A stretch of DNA of 64,000 nucleotides from an uncultured Pelagibacteraceae bacterium. Lineage in GTDB: Bacteria; Pseudomonadota; Alphaproteobacteria; Pelagibacterales; Pelagibacteraceae. The stretch spans positions 20,001 to 84,000 of the forward strand of contig CACBCU010000003.1 of NCBI GenBank assembly GCA_902537895.1. The letters are read 5' to 3'. The notes under the pieces were generated by a model that was not told where the DNA came from, searched no databases, and was given only the letters and a program-made list of their open reading frames with translations. A program made the translations under genes and the position numbers. Shown piece by piece: positions 47,764-58,102 of this stretch (position 1 is its first letter; every line of letters begins with the position of its first letter).

Positions 47764-48764
47764 TAAGAAATTTTATGAAGGTGTTCCGCAATATCACACA
47801 TCCTGTTTGAAAAACCCCACTCGTTATCATACCAAGCTGAAATTTTACCCATATTTTTTCCTATTACATTCGTTAAACTTCCATCAATAATTGATGAAGC
47901 AGGATTATGATTGAAATCTATAGATACAAGCTTTTCTTTTGTAAACTCAAGAACTTTATTTTTTTTACTAAAATTTTGAAACACTGAATTTATTTTTTCG
48001 ATACTCAAATCTTTTTTCGTACAAAATACAAGTTCAATTAAAGAAACATTTGGTGTCGGCACCCTCATTGCTACACCTTCTAACTTACCTTTAAGAGAAG
48101 GAATTATTTCGCCAATTGTCTTTGATGCACCAGTTGAAGTTGGAACGATAGATTGGCTTGCAGATCTTGCTCTTCTTAGATCCTTATGAGAATTGTCTAA
48201 GATTCTTTGATCACTTGTGAATGCGTGAATGGTAGTCATAAAACCTTTCTCAATTTCAAAATTTTTATTTAAAATAAAAGCTACAGGTGCTAGGCAATTA
48301 GTTGTGCATGATGCGGCAGAAATTATTTTGTCATTTTTTTTCAATTCTAACTCATTTACTCCAAATACAATTGTTTTATCTGCATTTTTACATGGAGCTG
48401 AAACAATAACTTTTTTGGCTCCATTTTTTAAATGAGGCTCTAATTTATCTTTAGAATTAAATTTACCAGTACATTCAAAAACATAATCCACACCACGTTT
48501 TTTCCAGTTGATATTATTTAAATCTGTTTCTTGGCTAAAACTAATTTTATTTTTGTTGATTATTAGGTGATTTTCATCACAATTAATCTCAGCATTAAAT
48601 TTTCCATGCACGGAGTCGTATTTTAAAAGTGTTGCGCTGACTTCTGAACCTGTTCTATTGTTAACATGTTTGATCTCAATATTCTTTTTATCTTGTTCGA
48701 TAATAGATCGAATAATCATTCTTCCTATTCTACCTAATCCATTTATTCCAACTTTAATTTTCAT
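47763..48764 (-). CDS. gap: Glyceraldehyde-3-phosphate dehydrogenase
   Basis: 'KVGINGLGRIGRMIIRSI', 'SAASCTTNCLAPVAFIL', 'WYDNEWGFSNRM'. Confidence 0.97.
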   Translation of the reverse strand: MKIKVGINGLGRIGRMIIRSIIEQDKKNIEIKHVNNRTGSEVSATLLKYDSVHGKFNAEINCDENHLIINKNKISFSQETDLNNINWKKRGVDYVFECTGKFNSKDKLEPHLKNGAKKVIVSAPCKNADKTIVFGVNELELKKNDKIISAASCTTNCLAPVAFILNKNFEIEKGFMTTIHAFTSDQRILDNSHKDLRRARSASQSIVPTSTGASKTIGEIIPSLKGKLEGVAMRVPTPNVSLIELVFCTKKDLSIEKINSVFQNFSKKNKVLEFTKEKLVSIDFNHNPASSIIDGSLTNVIGKNMGKISAWYDNEWGFSNRMCDIAEHLHKIS

Positions 48765-50764
48765 AAATTCTCTTTAATCTTTTTAATTATATTTTCACTG
48801 CTTATTCCGAAATGATTATAAATATCTTTGTATGGAGCACTTTTTCCAAAATCATCAATTCCAAAATTTAAACCTTTGTAGTTTGTATATTTTTTCCAAT
48901 AACTTGTTTCAGAGGCCTCTATTGAAACAATAAGTTTTGTTTCTGATAAAATTTCATTTTTGTAGCCTTCACTTTGTTGATCAAATAATTCGTGACAAGG
49001 CATTGATATTATTTTTGAATAGATACCATCTGTGGCTAATTTATGACCAACTTCACTTGCTAAACTAGTTTCTGATCCAGTTGCTATAATTGTAACTTTT
49101 ATATCATGATTAGTCCTAAAAATTTCATAAGCACCTAATGAGGACATATTTTTTGTCGAACTTTTAATTCTCACAGGTTTGATTGCCTGTCTTGTTAGGG
49201 CAATCACACTTGGTGTATTTTTACTCTCCAATGCTAACTGCCAGCATTCAAAAGTTTCAATAAGGTCAGATGGCCTAAAAACATTCAAATTAGGAATGGA
49301 CCTTAAACTTGCTAATTGTTCAACAGGTTGATGAGTTGGACCATCTTCACCAAGCCCAATAGAGTCATGGGTAAAAACATATATGACTTTTTGTTTCATC
49401 ATAGCCGCAAGTCTAATTGAGGGCTTACAATAATCGCTAAATATTAAAAAAGTTCCACCATATGGTATCAGCCCACTATGAAGCGCAATACCATTCATAA
49501 CTCCACACATGGCATGCTCTCTTACTCCGTAATGAATATAGTTACCAGAGAAATCACCTGACTTTATAATTTTGTGATTTTTAGTTTTTGTGTTGTTTGA
49601 GCCAGCTAAGTCAGCTGACCCACCTATTAAACTTGGAAGTTTTGATACAATCTCTAAGAATTTTTCAGAGCATTTTCTTGTTGCCATTGGCTCTAGATTT
49701 TTTAAATATTCTGTTTTTGCTTTTTCTATAGATCCAATAATAGCATTTCTTGTAAGATTATATCCTGGTGGAAAATCTTTTTTGAATTTATTAGACATTG
49801 ACCATCCTAACCAACCTAATTTTTTAAGCTCCTTACTAAAAATTTTTTCGTGTTTTTTTGCTTTTTTAAATGCTCTTTCACCGATTAATTTCCACTCATT
49901 CAATAATTTTTTTGGAATTTCAAATGGATTGTGATTCCAGTTTAATTTTTTTCTTACTAACTTTATTTCATCATTACCCAGCGGGCTGCCATGTGAAGAA
50001 GCTTTACCACCTTTGTTGGGAGATCCATAACCAATTGTAGTTTTGCATGAAATTGCAATAGGTGTTTTTGACTTTTGAGCTTTTTTAAGAGCTTTTGATA
50101 TTTCTTTATAATTATGTCCATTAATTTTAATGTAATCCCAACCATAACTCCGAAATCTTTTTTCATAATCGTCAGAAACTGCTAAGTTTGTGGGACCATC
50201 AATTGAAATAGAATTATTATCAAAAAGCATAACAAGATTATTTAATTTAAGGTGTCCTGCCAGACTTAAAGCTTCATGGCTAATCCCTTCCATTAAACAT
50301 CCATCACCTGCAATCACATAAGTTTTATGATCAATAATTTTTTTTCCAATTTGTTTTTTTAAAATTTCTTCTGAAATAGCAAATCCAACTGCATTTGATA
50401 TTCCTTGCCCTAAAGGACCCGTAGTAGTCTCAATACCGGAATTAGGGTGATACTCAGGATGACCTGCACAAATTGAGTCTAATTGACGAAAATTTTTAAT
50501 ATCATTCAAAGAAACACTTTTATAACCAGTGAGATAAAGAAGTGAATAAAGCAACATTGACCCATGACCGGCAGATAAAACAAATCTGTCTCTATTTACC
50601 CAACTTGGATTATTTGGGTTAAAATTCAAAAAATCTTTAAATAAAACTGTTGCTACATCTGCCATACCCATAGGCATCCCTGGATGACCTGAGTTCGCTT
50701 TTTGAACAGCATCAATTGATAAAAATCGAATGCAATTAGCTAATTCCCTGTATTGTTTACTCAA
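48761..50764 (-). CDS. tkt: Transketolase (full length)
   Basis: 'KANSGHPGMPMGMADVATVLF', 'GDGCLMEGISHEALSLAGHLKLNNLVMLFDNN', 'THDSIGLGEDGPTHQPVEQLASLR'. Confidence 0.97.
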   Translation of the reverse strand: MSKQYRELANCIRFLSIDAVQKANSGHPGMPMGMADVATVLFKDFLNFNPNNPSWVNRDRFVLSAGHGSMLLYSLLYLTGYKSVSLNDIKNFRQLDSICAGHPEYHPNSGIETTTGPLGQGISNAVGFAISEEILKKQIGKKIIDHKTYVIAGDGCLMEGISHEALSLAGHLKLNNLVMLFDNNSISIDGPTNLAVSDDYEKRFRSYGWDYIKINGHNYKEISKALKKAQKSKTPIAISCKTTIGYGSPNKGGKASSHGSPLGNDEIKLVRKKLNWNHNPFEIPKKLLNEWKLIGERAFKKAKKHEKIFSKELKKLGWLGWSMSNKFKKDFPPGYNLTRNAIIGSIEKAKTEYLKNLEPMATRKCSEKFLEIVSKLPSLIGGSADLAGSNNTKTKNHKIIKSGDFSGNYIHYGVREHAMCGVMNGIALHSGLIPYGGTFLIFSDYCKPSIRLAAMMKQKVIYVFTHDSIGLGEDGPTHQPVEQLASLRSIPNLNVFRPSDLIETFECWQLALESKNTPSVIALTRQAIKPVRIKSSTKNMSSLGAYEIFRTNHDIKVTIIATGSETSLASEVGHKLATDGIYSKIISMPCHELFDQQSEGYKNEILSETKLIVSIEASETSYWKKYTNYKGLNFGIDDFGKSAPYKDIYNHFGISSENIIKKIKENL

Positions 50765-50817
50765 AATTATCCTGTCTAGACTAAGAAGATTCTATTTAAT
50801 AATATGAATATATATAT

Positions 50818-51141
50818 ATGAATTTTTTTAGTGAAAAAGAAAAAAAGTTAAATGAAGCCTTAACAAAATTAAAAAATTTAAATCTTAATGATCCATATAT
50901 AAATAAAAATATAGAAAATCTTAAAGATCAAAAAAATCAATTAGAAATTGAAAAAAAAGAACTGGAGAAAAAATACACTTCTTTAGTTAATGAGCATGAT
51001 GAATTATCTAAGAAATTAGATGAATTTGAGAGACGAGAAAAAGTTGAAAAACAAAAGCAATTAAATTTTTCAGAAAAAATTGATGAATTAAATCAAGAAA
51101 CAGATATTTTGTTGAATGAAATAGATGAATGGCAAACGTAA
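50818..51141 (+). CDS. Coiled-coil protein (DUF4164-like) upstream of zapA
   Basis: Charged heptad-rich sequence 'NLKDQKNQLEIEKKELEKKYTSLVNEHDELSKKLDEFERREK'; position next to zapA. Confidence 0.65.
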   Translation: MNFFSEKEKKLNEALTKLKNLNLNDPYINKNIENLKDQKNQLEIEKKELEKKYTSLVNEHDELSKKLDEFERREKVEKQKQLNFSEKIDELNQETDILLNEIDEWQT

Positions 51142-51572
51142 GTATTAAATTTAACGGTAAAGAATTTTTACTCTCTTGTGAGGATGGACAAGAAGAACAA
51201 TTGGAGGAACTATTAATTCAATTTAATCAAAAGTTTAATAAACTTAAAAATGATCTTGGTAATTTAGGTGAAAATAAACTTTTGCTTATAACCGCAGTTA
51301 AAATTATGGATGAATACTATGAGACAAAAAAAAAAGTAGAGCAAAAAAAAAAGGAGCTTAATGATTTGTCGAATAAGTTTAAAGAACTTAAATCTTTAAT
51401 ATACGAATATAGAGATAAAAAGGAGAATGAAATTAGTAAGTTGAATACAAAACATATTCACTTAAAAAATGAAATTGAGCTGAGCCAACAAAGTTATGAA
51501 AAATTAATTGATGAAGCTACGAATGAAATTTCAAATTTTGTAAAAAAAGCAAACTTAAAAAATTTGTCTTAA
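51129..51572 (+). CDS. zapA: Cell division protein ZapA
   Basis: 'VSIKFNGKEFLLSCEDGQEEQLEELLIQFNQKF', 'LLITAVKIMDEYYETKKK'. Confidence 0.87.
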   Translation: MANVSIKFNGKEFLLSCEDGQEEQLEELLIQFNQKFNKLKNDLGNLGENKLLLITAVKIMDEYYETKKKVEQKKKELNDLSNKFKELKSLIYEYRDKKENEISKLNTKHIHLKNEIELSQQSYEKLIDEATNEISNFVKKANLKNLS

Positions 51573-51577
51573 ATTTT

Positions 51578-52123
51578 GTGAAAAAATCTCAAATTAGAAA
51601 GAAATTTTTAAAGCTTAGAAAAAATAAGTCACAAAAAATTAAATCAATTAATCATAATTATATTATCAAGCTTTTAAAAAATAAAGGAATAAAAGGTAAA
51701 ATAGTTGGAGGATATTACCCTTACAACAACGAGTTAGATTGTATTCAAATTTTGGAAAAATTAGAAAAGAAAAATTACATTATTTCTTTACCAAAAATAA
51801 AAAAAAACTTTCGAATGGATTTTATTCAATGGAGTTCTAAAGATCCATTGGTTATAAATAAATTTGGGATACCAGAGCCGGGTAATGGCAAAATAAAATT
51901 TCCAGATATATTGTTAATACCTTTATTAAGTTTTGATAAAAAATTAAACAGATTAGGATATGGAGGTGGTTTCTATGACAGATATATCCACAGAATAAGA
52001 AGAAAAAAAAAACCACTTCTTGTTGGACTGGCTTACTCTTTTCAAAGAGTTAAAAGTATTCCTTATAACAGATATGACAAAAAACTTGATTTTGTAGTGA
52101 CAGAAAAAAAAATTTTAGAATGA
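51578..52123 (+). CDS. 5-formyltetrahydrofolate cyclo-ligase
   Basis: 'IVGGYYPYNNELDCIQIL', 'FGIPEPGNG', 'LLIPLLSFDKKLNRLGYGGGFYDRYI'. Confidence 0.93.
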   Translation: MKKSQIRKKFLKLRKNKSQKIKSINHNYIIKLLKNKGIKGKIVGGYYPYNNELDCIQILEKLEKKNYIISLPKIKKNFRMDFIQWSSKDPLVINKFGIPEPGNGKIKFPDILLIPLLSFDKKLNRLGYGGGFYDRYIHRIRRKKKPLLVGLAYSFQRVKSIPYNRYDKKLDFVVTEKKILE

Positions 52124-52923
52124 GAATATTATTTTTAGGTGATGTTGTAGGTAGTTCAGGATGTTCAAAATTAGTTGAAAATCTCCCTTTTCAAAAAAAA
52201 CAAAGAGAAATTGATTTCGTAATTGTAAACGGAGAAAATGCAGACGAAAGTGGGGTTGGTCTAACACAAAAAATTTGTGAAAAATTTTTCTCAAGTGGAG
52301 TTGATGTTATTACGAGTGGAAATCATATTTGGGATCAGAAAGATATAATGAAATTTATTGAAAATGAAAAAAGATTACTGAGACCAAAAAATTTTTTTGA
52401 ACCCTCTCCGGGAAAAGGGTTTGAAATTTTTACGACTGTTAACAATTTTAAAATTGGAGTTTTAAATTTAATTGGAAATGTTTTTATGAAAAAAAGTAAT
52501 GATGTTTTTGAAGTAGCAAATCAATTTATTAATAAGTTTAAATTGAAAGAAGATTTTGATTTTTTAGTTGTTGATTTTCATGGAGAAATTACAAGTGAAA
52601 AAAATGCAATCGGACATTTTTTTGATGGTAAAGCTTCACTTGTAGTAGGTACACACACTCATATACCAACTAATGATGCAAGAATTTTACAAAACGGTAC
52701 CGCATATCAAACTGATGCAGGGATGTGTGGTGATTATGACTCAGTAATTGGGATGAACAAAAATAATTCATTAAACCGATTTACTAAAAAAGACTCTGTA
52801 AAACATTTTCCAGCAAATGGAGACTCTACTTTATGTGGTGTAATTGTTGAGTGTAACACAGAAAATGGTTTAGCTAAAAAAGTTGAAAGTTATATTTTTG
52901 GAGAGCAATTAAAAAATAGTTGA
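52120..52923 (+). CDS. YmdB-type metallophosphoesterase (TIGR00282-like)
   Basis: 'MRILFLGDVVGSSG', 'DFVIVNGENADESGVGLT', 'TSGNHIWDQKDI', 'VVGTHTHIPTNDARIL', 'YQTDAGMCGDYDSVIG'. Confidence 0.92.
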   Translation: MRILFLGDVVGSSGCSKLVENLPFQKKQREIDFVIVNGENADESGVGLTQKICEKFFSSGVDVITSGNHIWDQKDIMKFIENEKRLLRPKNFFEPSPGKGFEIFTTVNNFKIGVLNLIGNVFMKKSNDVFEVANQFINKFKLKEDFDFLVVDFHGEITSEKNAIGHFFDGKASLVVGTHTHIPTNDARILQNGTAYQTDAGMCGDYDSVIGMNKNNSLNRFTKKDSVKHFPANGDSTLCGVIVECNTENGLAKKVESYIFGEQLKNS

Positions 52924-52926
52924 TTT

Positions 52927-53649
52927 ATGGCCGGACATTCGCATTGGGCAGGTATTAAACATAAAAAAGGGAAGGTAGATAAGGAAAGATCTAAATTATT
53001 CTCTAAGTTATCAAAAGAAATCACTGTTGCTGCAAAATTGGGAGATAAAGATCCAAATATGAATCCAAGATTAAGATCAGCCATACAAGCTGCAAGATCA
53101 GCCAATATGCCTAAAGATAATATTGAGCGAGCTGTTAATAAGTCATCATTAAATAATAGTGCGAATTTTGAAAATTTAAGATATGAGGGTTTTGGACCAA
53201 AAAAAGTTGCTGTTATTGTAGAAACATTAACAGACAATAAAAATAGGACTGCGTCAAATATAAGAACTATTTTTCAAAAATCTGGAGGCAGTCTTGGAAC
53301 ACAAGGCTCAGCTTCTCATAATTTTATTCAATTAGGTGTCATAAAAATCGACAAAAATGAAATTTCAGAGGAAAAAATTTTAGATTTAGCTATTGAGGCT
53401 GGTGCTGATGAATGTAAATCAAATACAGAACTACATGAGATTCAATGTTCAGTAGTCAATATATATAATATTAAAAAAGAGTTGGAGAAAAAAATTAGTA
53501 ATTTTATATCAACTGGAATAGAATGGGTCCCACTTAATAATGTACAGATTCCAAAAGAAGATCATGAAAATTTAATAAATTTTTTTGTCTCATTGGAGGA
53601 TGATGATGATGTTCAAAACGTATATTCAAATGCTGTGTTTTCAAAATAA
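52927..53649 (+). CDS. YebC/PmpR family protein
   Basis: 'MAGHSHWAGIKHKKGKVDKERSKLFSKLSKEITVAAKLG', 'NMPKDNIERAV'. Confidence 0.96.
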   Translation: MAGHSHWAGIKHKKGKVDKERSKLFSKLSKEITVAAKLGDKDPNMNPRLRSAIQAARSANMPKDNIERAVNKSSLNNSANFENLRYEGFGPKKVAVIVETLTDNKNRTASNIRTIFQKSGGSLGTQGSASHNFIQLGVIKIDKNEISEEKILDLAIEAGADECKSNTELHEIQCSVVNIYNIKKELEKKISNFISTGIEWVPLNNVQIPKEDHENLINFFVSLEDDDDVQNVYSNAVFSK

Positions 53650-53652
53650 GTT

Positions 53653-54147
53653 ATGTTAATAATTGGTATAGATCCGGGTGTTTCTGGTTCAATTTGTTTT
53701 CTTAAAAATGGAAAAATTTTAGATGTAATTGAAATGCCTGTCATGAATGAAGGAAAAAAAAATAAAAAACAGGTTAATGGAGCTCAAATTTATAATGAAA
53801 TTACTAAAAAAATTAACAGCAATCCTGAAACTAACACAAGAGTTGTGATAGAACATGTTACGGCTATGCCGGGTCAAGGAGTAACAAGTATGTTTAATTT
53901 CGGTCAATCCTTTGGAGTGTTAAAGGGTATTTGTTCTGCAATGAGGTTACCGATGTTTTTTGTTAGACCAGCAAAATGGAAAAGATATTACAATCTAATC
54001 AATTCTGAAAAAGATGCTAGTCGAACTAGGGCTATTGAGATATTTCCAGATTTCTCATCACATTTATCAAAAAAGAAAGATTCAAATAAGGCTGATGCTA
54101 TATTAATTGCCAGTTTTTATTATGAAACTTATAAAATAGAGGAATAA
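53653..54147 (+). CDS. RuvC-like Holliday junction resolvase (phage-type)
   Basis: 'IIGIDPGVSGSICFL', 'VVIEHVTAMPGQGVTSMFNFGQSFGVLKG', 'FVRPAKWKRYY', 'KKDSNKADAILIASFY'. Confidence 0.83.
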   Translation: MLIIGIDPGVSGSICFLKNGKILDVIEMPVMNEGKKNKKQVNGAQIYNEITKKINSNPETNTRVVIEHVTAMPGQGVTSMFNFGQSFGVLKGICSAMRLPMFFVRPAKWKRYYNLINSEKDASRTRAIEIFPDFSSHLSKKKDSNKADAILIASFYYETYKIEE

Positions 54148-54183
54148 ATCTTTATAAGTAAGTCAAAATCATGACACATTTAA

Positions 54184-54873
54184 GTGACAGAAGCTGGTAT
54201 GGAAGCTGATATATCATCCCAAGCAGTTGGACTAGCTTCAAGTGCTGATTTTTCATTAATGAATTTGTTCATAAGAGCAGATATTGTAGTTAAGACTGTT
54301 ATTTTAATACTTATCGCCTGCTCAATTTATTCATGGGCTGTAATATTTGAAAAATTTAAGCTTTTCAAAAAAATCAACAAATCCACCGAAGAATTTGAAA
54401 ATAAGTTTTGGAACTCTAAGTCTGCAGAAACTTTTTATAATAATCTACCTGCAACTACTGAAGATCCAATGGCCTTACTTTTTAGGGATGCGATGCAAAA
54501 TTTACTAAAAAGAAGATCAAAAACTGATTTGAACGTTCGAATGACAACATTGCTCGAGACTGGTATTGAAAAACAAGTCACCAAAATTAGTAAAGGCTTT
54601 ACTTTTTTAGCTACAGTTGGATCTACCGCTCCGTTCATAGGTTTATTCGGTACCGTTTGGGGAATAATGAATTCATTTCAATCAATTGCAATTTCTAGAA
54701 ACACAAGTTTGGCAATTGTTGCACCAGGAATTGCAGAAGCTCTTTTTGCTACAGCTTTAGGCTTGTTAGCCGCAATACCAGCGGTAGTTGCTTATAATAA
54801 GTTTAACAATGACTCAATTAAATATTCTCAGAGACTAGAAAATTTTTCTAAAAGATTTTTAACAATAATTTAA
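54184..54873 (+). CDS. tolQ: TolQ (GTG start)
   Basis: 'FTFLATVGSTAPFIGLFGTVWGIMNSFQSI', 'VAPGIAEALFATALGLLAAIPAVVAYNKF'. Confidence 0.95.
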   Translation: MTEAGMEADISSQAVGLASSADFSLMNLFIRADIVVKTVILILIACSIYSWAVIFEKFKLFKKINKSTEEFENKFWNSKSAETFYNNLPATTEDPMALLFRDAMQNLLKRRSKTDLNVRMTTLLETGIEKQVTKISKGFTFLATVGSTAPFIGLFGTVWGIMNSFQSIAISRNTSLAIVAPGIAEALFATALGLLAAIPAVVAYNKFNNDSIKYSQRLENFSKRFLTII

Positions 54874-54876
54874 GTA

Positions 54877-55293
54877 ATGGCTTTTAAATTAAATCGTTCA
54901 TCAAAAGAACCTATGAGCGAGATAAATGTTACACCCTTTGTTGACGTAATGTTAGTACTGCTAATAATTTTTATGGTTACAGCGCCTTTATTAACAGTCG
55001 GAGTTCAAGTAGATCTACCTGAAAGTTCTGCTGACTCACTTCCAGAGGAGGCTGAACCATTAACTTTATCGATTAATTCAAAAGGTGAAATTTTTATACA
55101 AGAGTCGAAGGTCGAATATGAAAAGATAATTGCAAAAGTTTTAGCAGTTTCAAAAAATAGAACTGATACCAGAATTTATGTTAGGGGAGACAAAACAATT
55201 AATTATGGCAGAGTGCTTGAAATAATGGGTTTATTATCAGGTTCGGGCTTCACAAAAGTTGCTTTAATTTCAGAGCCTTATAAAGAAAGGTAA
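54877..55293 (+). CDS. tolR: TolR
   Basis: 'MSEINVTPFVDVMLVLLIIFMVTAPLLTVGVQVDLPES'. Confidence 0.95.
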   Translation: MAFKLNRSSKEPMSEINVTPFVDVMLVLLIIFMVTAPLLTVGVQVDLPESSADSLPEEAEPLTLSINSKGEIFIQESKVEYEKIIAKVLAVSKNRTDTRIYVRGDKTINYGRVLEIMGLLSGSGFTKVALISEPYKER

Positions 55294-55297
55294 TGCC

Positions 55298-56107
55298 TTG
55301 AATAAAAGTATAATTATATCTTCTGTCTTACATGCAGTATTTATATTTTTAACAGCTATGAGTTTACCATTTTTAACAAAAAAACCTATTGATCTCCCTC
55401 CAATTGTATCAATTGAGTTGATACAAATTACAGATAAAACAAATATTCCTTTCGCTCCTAAAGCAAAAAAAATTATAGAAGATGTAAAAAAAAAAGAGGA
55501 AAAACTAGTATCTGAACAAGCTCCACCAAAAAAAGTAAAAAAAATAAAGCCAGACTCTGTCCCAATGCCAAATGACCTTGTAAAAAATAAAAAAGAACCA
55601 AAAGAGGATAAGCAAAATCCTGAAGTAGTTGATAATGAGGCTAAACAGGTTTCAGAGTTTGAAAAAGATGAGCTTTTTGATCCTAGCAATATCGCAGCTT
55701 TGATTGACAAATCAAAAGAAGAAATTGCTGAAACAACTGAGAAAAACAATAAAGTAACTCAGGATCAAAAACGAAACGTAGAGAACGCGGGTTTATCTTT
55801 AAGTGAGGAGGATGCTCTTAAGGCACAAATTTTTGGTTGTTGGAGTATACCATTAGGTTTACCATACAATGAAAATTTATTGGTTCGAATTAAATTACAA
55901 TTAAAGCGAGATGGCACAGTAGTTAGGTCTGAGATTTTAGATCATGCAAGAATGAATAAACCTGGACAAGGTTTTTATAAAGTATTAGCTGAAAGTGCAC
56001 TTAGAGCAGTAAAATTATGTCAGCCACTAAGAGTTCCAACTACAGGTTATGAAAGATGGAAAGAATTACAATTAAACTTTGATGCAAGAGAAATGTTAGA
56101 GGGATAA
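55298..56107 (+). CDS. tolA: TolA-like protein (TTG start)
   Basis: Single N-terminal TM, Lys/Glu-rich middle, C-terminal 'IFGCWSIPLGLPYNENLLVRIKLQLKRDGTV'; between tolR and tolB. Confidence 0.85.
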   Translation: MNKSIIISSVLHAVFIFLTAMSLPFLTKKPIDLPPIVSIELIQITDKTNIPFAPKAKKIIEDVKKKEEKLVSEQAPPKKVKKIKPDSVPMPNDLVKNKKEPKEDKQNPEVVDNEAKQVSEFEKDELFDPSNIAALIDKSKEEIAETTEKNNKVTQDQKRNVENAGLSLSEEDALKAQIFGCWSIPLGLPYNENLLVRIKLQLKRDGTVVRSEILDHARMNKPGQGFYKVLAESALRAVKLCQPLRVPTTGYERWKELQLNFDAREMLEG

Positions 56108-56116
56108 TATATATTT

Positions 56117-57460
56117 ATGAGAATTCTAATACACATTATTATCTATTTAATTTTAATCCCCTCCAAGAGTTTTGGGCTGATTGAAGTTGATATTACTAGA
56201 GGGAATCTAGACCCACTTCCAATTGCTGTGTCGCCTCTATCGATTGATGAAAACTCAAGACAAAATTTTGAAAAAATTTTAAAAAAAAGAAATATTGGTG
56301 AAGAAATTTCGAAGATAATTGAGGTAAATTTAAAAACATCTGGTCTTTTTAATCCATTAAATAAAGATGCGTTTTTACAAGCACCTGACATTGCAAATCT
56401 AAAACCAAGATTTGAGGATTGGAATTTAATTAAGGCTCAGGCATTGATTACAGGAAAAGTTAGCTACATAGATGAAAAGTTACGAGTTGAATTCAGACTT
56501 TGGGATGTGCTTGCTGGAAAACAGATGGATGCAAAGGCCTTTACAACTGTACCAACAAATTGGAGAAGAGTTGGACACATTATAACCGATAAAGTTTATC
56601 AGAGATTGACTGGGGAAAAAGGCTATTTTGATACAAGAATAATTTATGTTGCAGAAGAAGGTCCAAAAACAAAACGTATTAAAAAATTAGCGATAATGGA
56701 TCAAGATGGAGCAAACAATAAATTTTTAACTTTAGGTAATGAGCTTGTTTTAACACCCAGGTTCAACCCAACAAGTCAAATGGTGACTTATCTTTCCTAT
56801 TTCAGAAATTTACCCAGAGTATATCTTTTAGATATCGAGACAGGTACGCAAGAAGTCGTAGGAGATTTTCCTGGGATGACTTTTGCTCCACGATTTTCTC
56901 CAGATGGAAAAAAAATTATAATGAGTTTTGCGAAAGATGGTAATTCGGAAATTTATACTATGGATTTAGAAAATCGTATTGTAGAAAAAATTACCAATCA
57001 TCCATCAATTGATACTTCTCCTTCTTTTTCTCCAGACGGAAAACTTATTTGTTTTAATTCTGATAGAAGTGGTTATCAGCAAATTTATGTAATGAAAAGT
57101 GACGGGAGCAATGTTAAAAGAATTTCATTTGGTAAGGGTTTATATGGAACTCCTGTTTGGTCACCTAGAGGTGACTTAATTGCATTTACAAAACTTCATA
57201 AGGGTAAATTTTATATTGGTGTTATGAGAACAGATGGAAGCGGGGAAAGACTTTTGACTGAAAATTTTTATCAAGAAGCACCATCTTGGTCGCCTAATGG
57301 AAGAGTTTTAATATTTTATAGAGAGACTAAAACTGATGATAAAGGGGAGGGATTTTCCGCCAAATTATGGTCTATCGATTTGACGGGCTATAATGAGAGA
57401 ATGGTAAAAACCCCTACAGATGCTTCTGACCCATCATGGTCATCATTATTAAGTAATTAA
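56117..57460 (+). CDS. tolB: TolB beta-propeller
   Basis: Repeats '[16 protein letters not shown]', '[28 protein letters not shown]', '[14 protein letters not shown]'. Confidence 0.96.
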   Translation: MRILIHIIIYLILIPSKSFGLIEVDITRGNLDPLPIAVSPLSIDENSRQNFEKILKKRNIGEEISKIIEVNLKTSGLFNPLNKDAFLQAPDIANLKPRFEDWNLIKAQALITGKVSYIDEKLRVEFRLWDVLAGKQMDAKAFTTVPTNWRRVGHIITDKVYQRLTGEKGYFDTRIIYVAEEGPKTKRIKKLAIMDQDGANNKFLTLGNELVLTPRFNPTSQMVTYLSYFRNLPRVYLLDIETGTQEVVGDFPGMTFAPRFSPDGKKIIMSFAKDGNSEIYTMDLENRIVEKITNHPSIDTSPSFSPDGKLICFNSDRSGYQQIYVMKSDGSNVKRISFGKGLYGTPVWSPRGDLIAFTKLHKGKFYIGVMRTDGSGERLLTENFYQEAPSWSPNGRVLIFYRETKTDDKGEGFSAKLWSIDLTGYNERMVKTPTDASDPSWSSLLSN

Positions 57461-57545
57461 TCTGATTTATCTTGATTTTTTAACTTGAAACATCTAATTA
57501 GTTGTGAAAAAGTCATTAATAAGAAATATTGATCAAGGAGTAATA

Positions 57546-58025
57546 ATGAAATTAAACAAAATTCTTAAAAATACTTTATTAATAATTTTTGCATGTTTTG
57601 CGTTATCTGCATGCGCAACATCAAAAAAAACTTCAGGTCAAATGCAAGGAGATGTTTATACTGGAACAGATACTGTTGAGTATTTAGCATCAGGAGTTCC
57701 TGATAGAGTATTTTTTGCAACCAATGAGTCAGTTTTGACAACAGCTTCAAGAGAGACTTTAAGAAAACAAGCTGCCTACTTAAGAAAAAATTCAAAAATC
57801 ACAATTGTGCTTGAAGGTCATGCGGATGAAAGAGGCACAAGAGAGTATAACTTAGCTCTTGGAGAAAGAAGAGCAAATGCAGCTAAAGATTATTTGATGA
57901 CATATGGAATTTCTTCTAACAGAATTTCAGTTTTAAGTTATGGAAAAGAACGACCAGTTGACTCAGGTTCTAATCCTTTAGCATGGTCAAAAAATAGAAG
58001 ATCTGTAACAGTAAAAGCAAATTAG
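57546..58025 (+). CDS. pal: Pal, peptidoglycan-associated lipoprotein
   Basis: Start at MKLNKILKNTLL with upstream 'AAGGAG' RBS; lipobox 'LSAC'; 'LEGHADERGTREYNLALGERRANAAKDYL'. Confidence 0.96.
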   Translation: MKLNKILKNTLLIIFACFALSACATSKKTSGQMQGDVYTGTDTVEYLASGVPDRVFFATNESVLTTASRETLRKQAAYLRKNSKITIVLEGHADERGTREYNLALGERRANAAKDYLMTYGISSNRISVLSYGKERPVDSGSNPLAWSKNRRSVTVKAN

Positions 58026-58038
58026 TTTTTTAAATTAA

Positions 58039-58075
58039 GACCCTTGGACATAACATGTTCAAGGGTCTTTTTTTT
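58039..58075 (+). terminator. Rho-independent terminator after pal
   Basis: GACCCTTG GACAT AAC ATGTT CAAGGGTC followed by an 8-T tract. Confidence 0.93.
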
Positions 58076-58102
58076 GCCATTATTTTAATAATAACTTTAC
58101 TG

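Noticed and set aside
48761-50764. Core transketolase as part of the sugar system
   Set aside because: Full-length tkt in a gap-pgk-fba glycolysis/pentose phosphate cluster; housekeeping context explains it.
51573-51577. Canonical 6S RNA site between zapA and the 5-FTHF cyclo-ligase gene
   Set aside because: Only about 5 nt separates the two genes, so no 6S RNA can be encoded here.
58055-58102. N-terminal extension of CpoB from ATG 58055
   Set aside because: That ATG is in the 3' arm of the pal terminator hairpin; the signal-peptide start at 58103 is more plausible.
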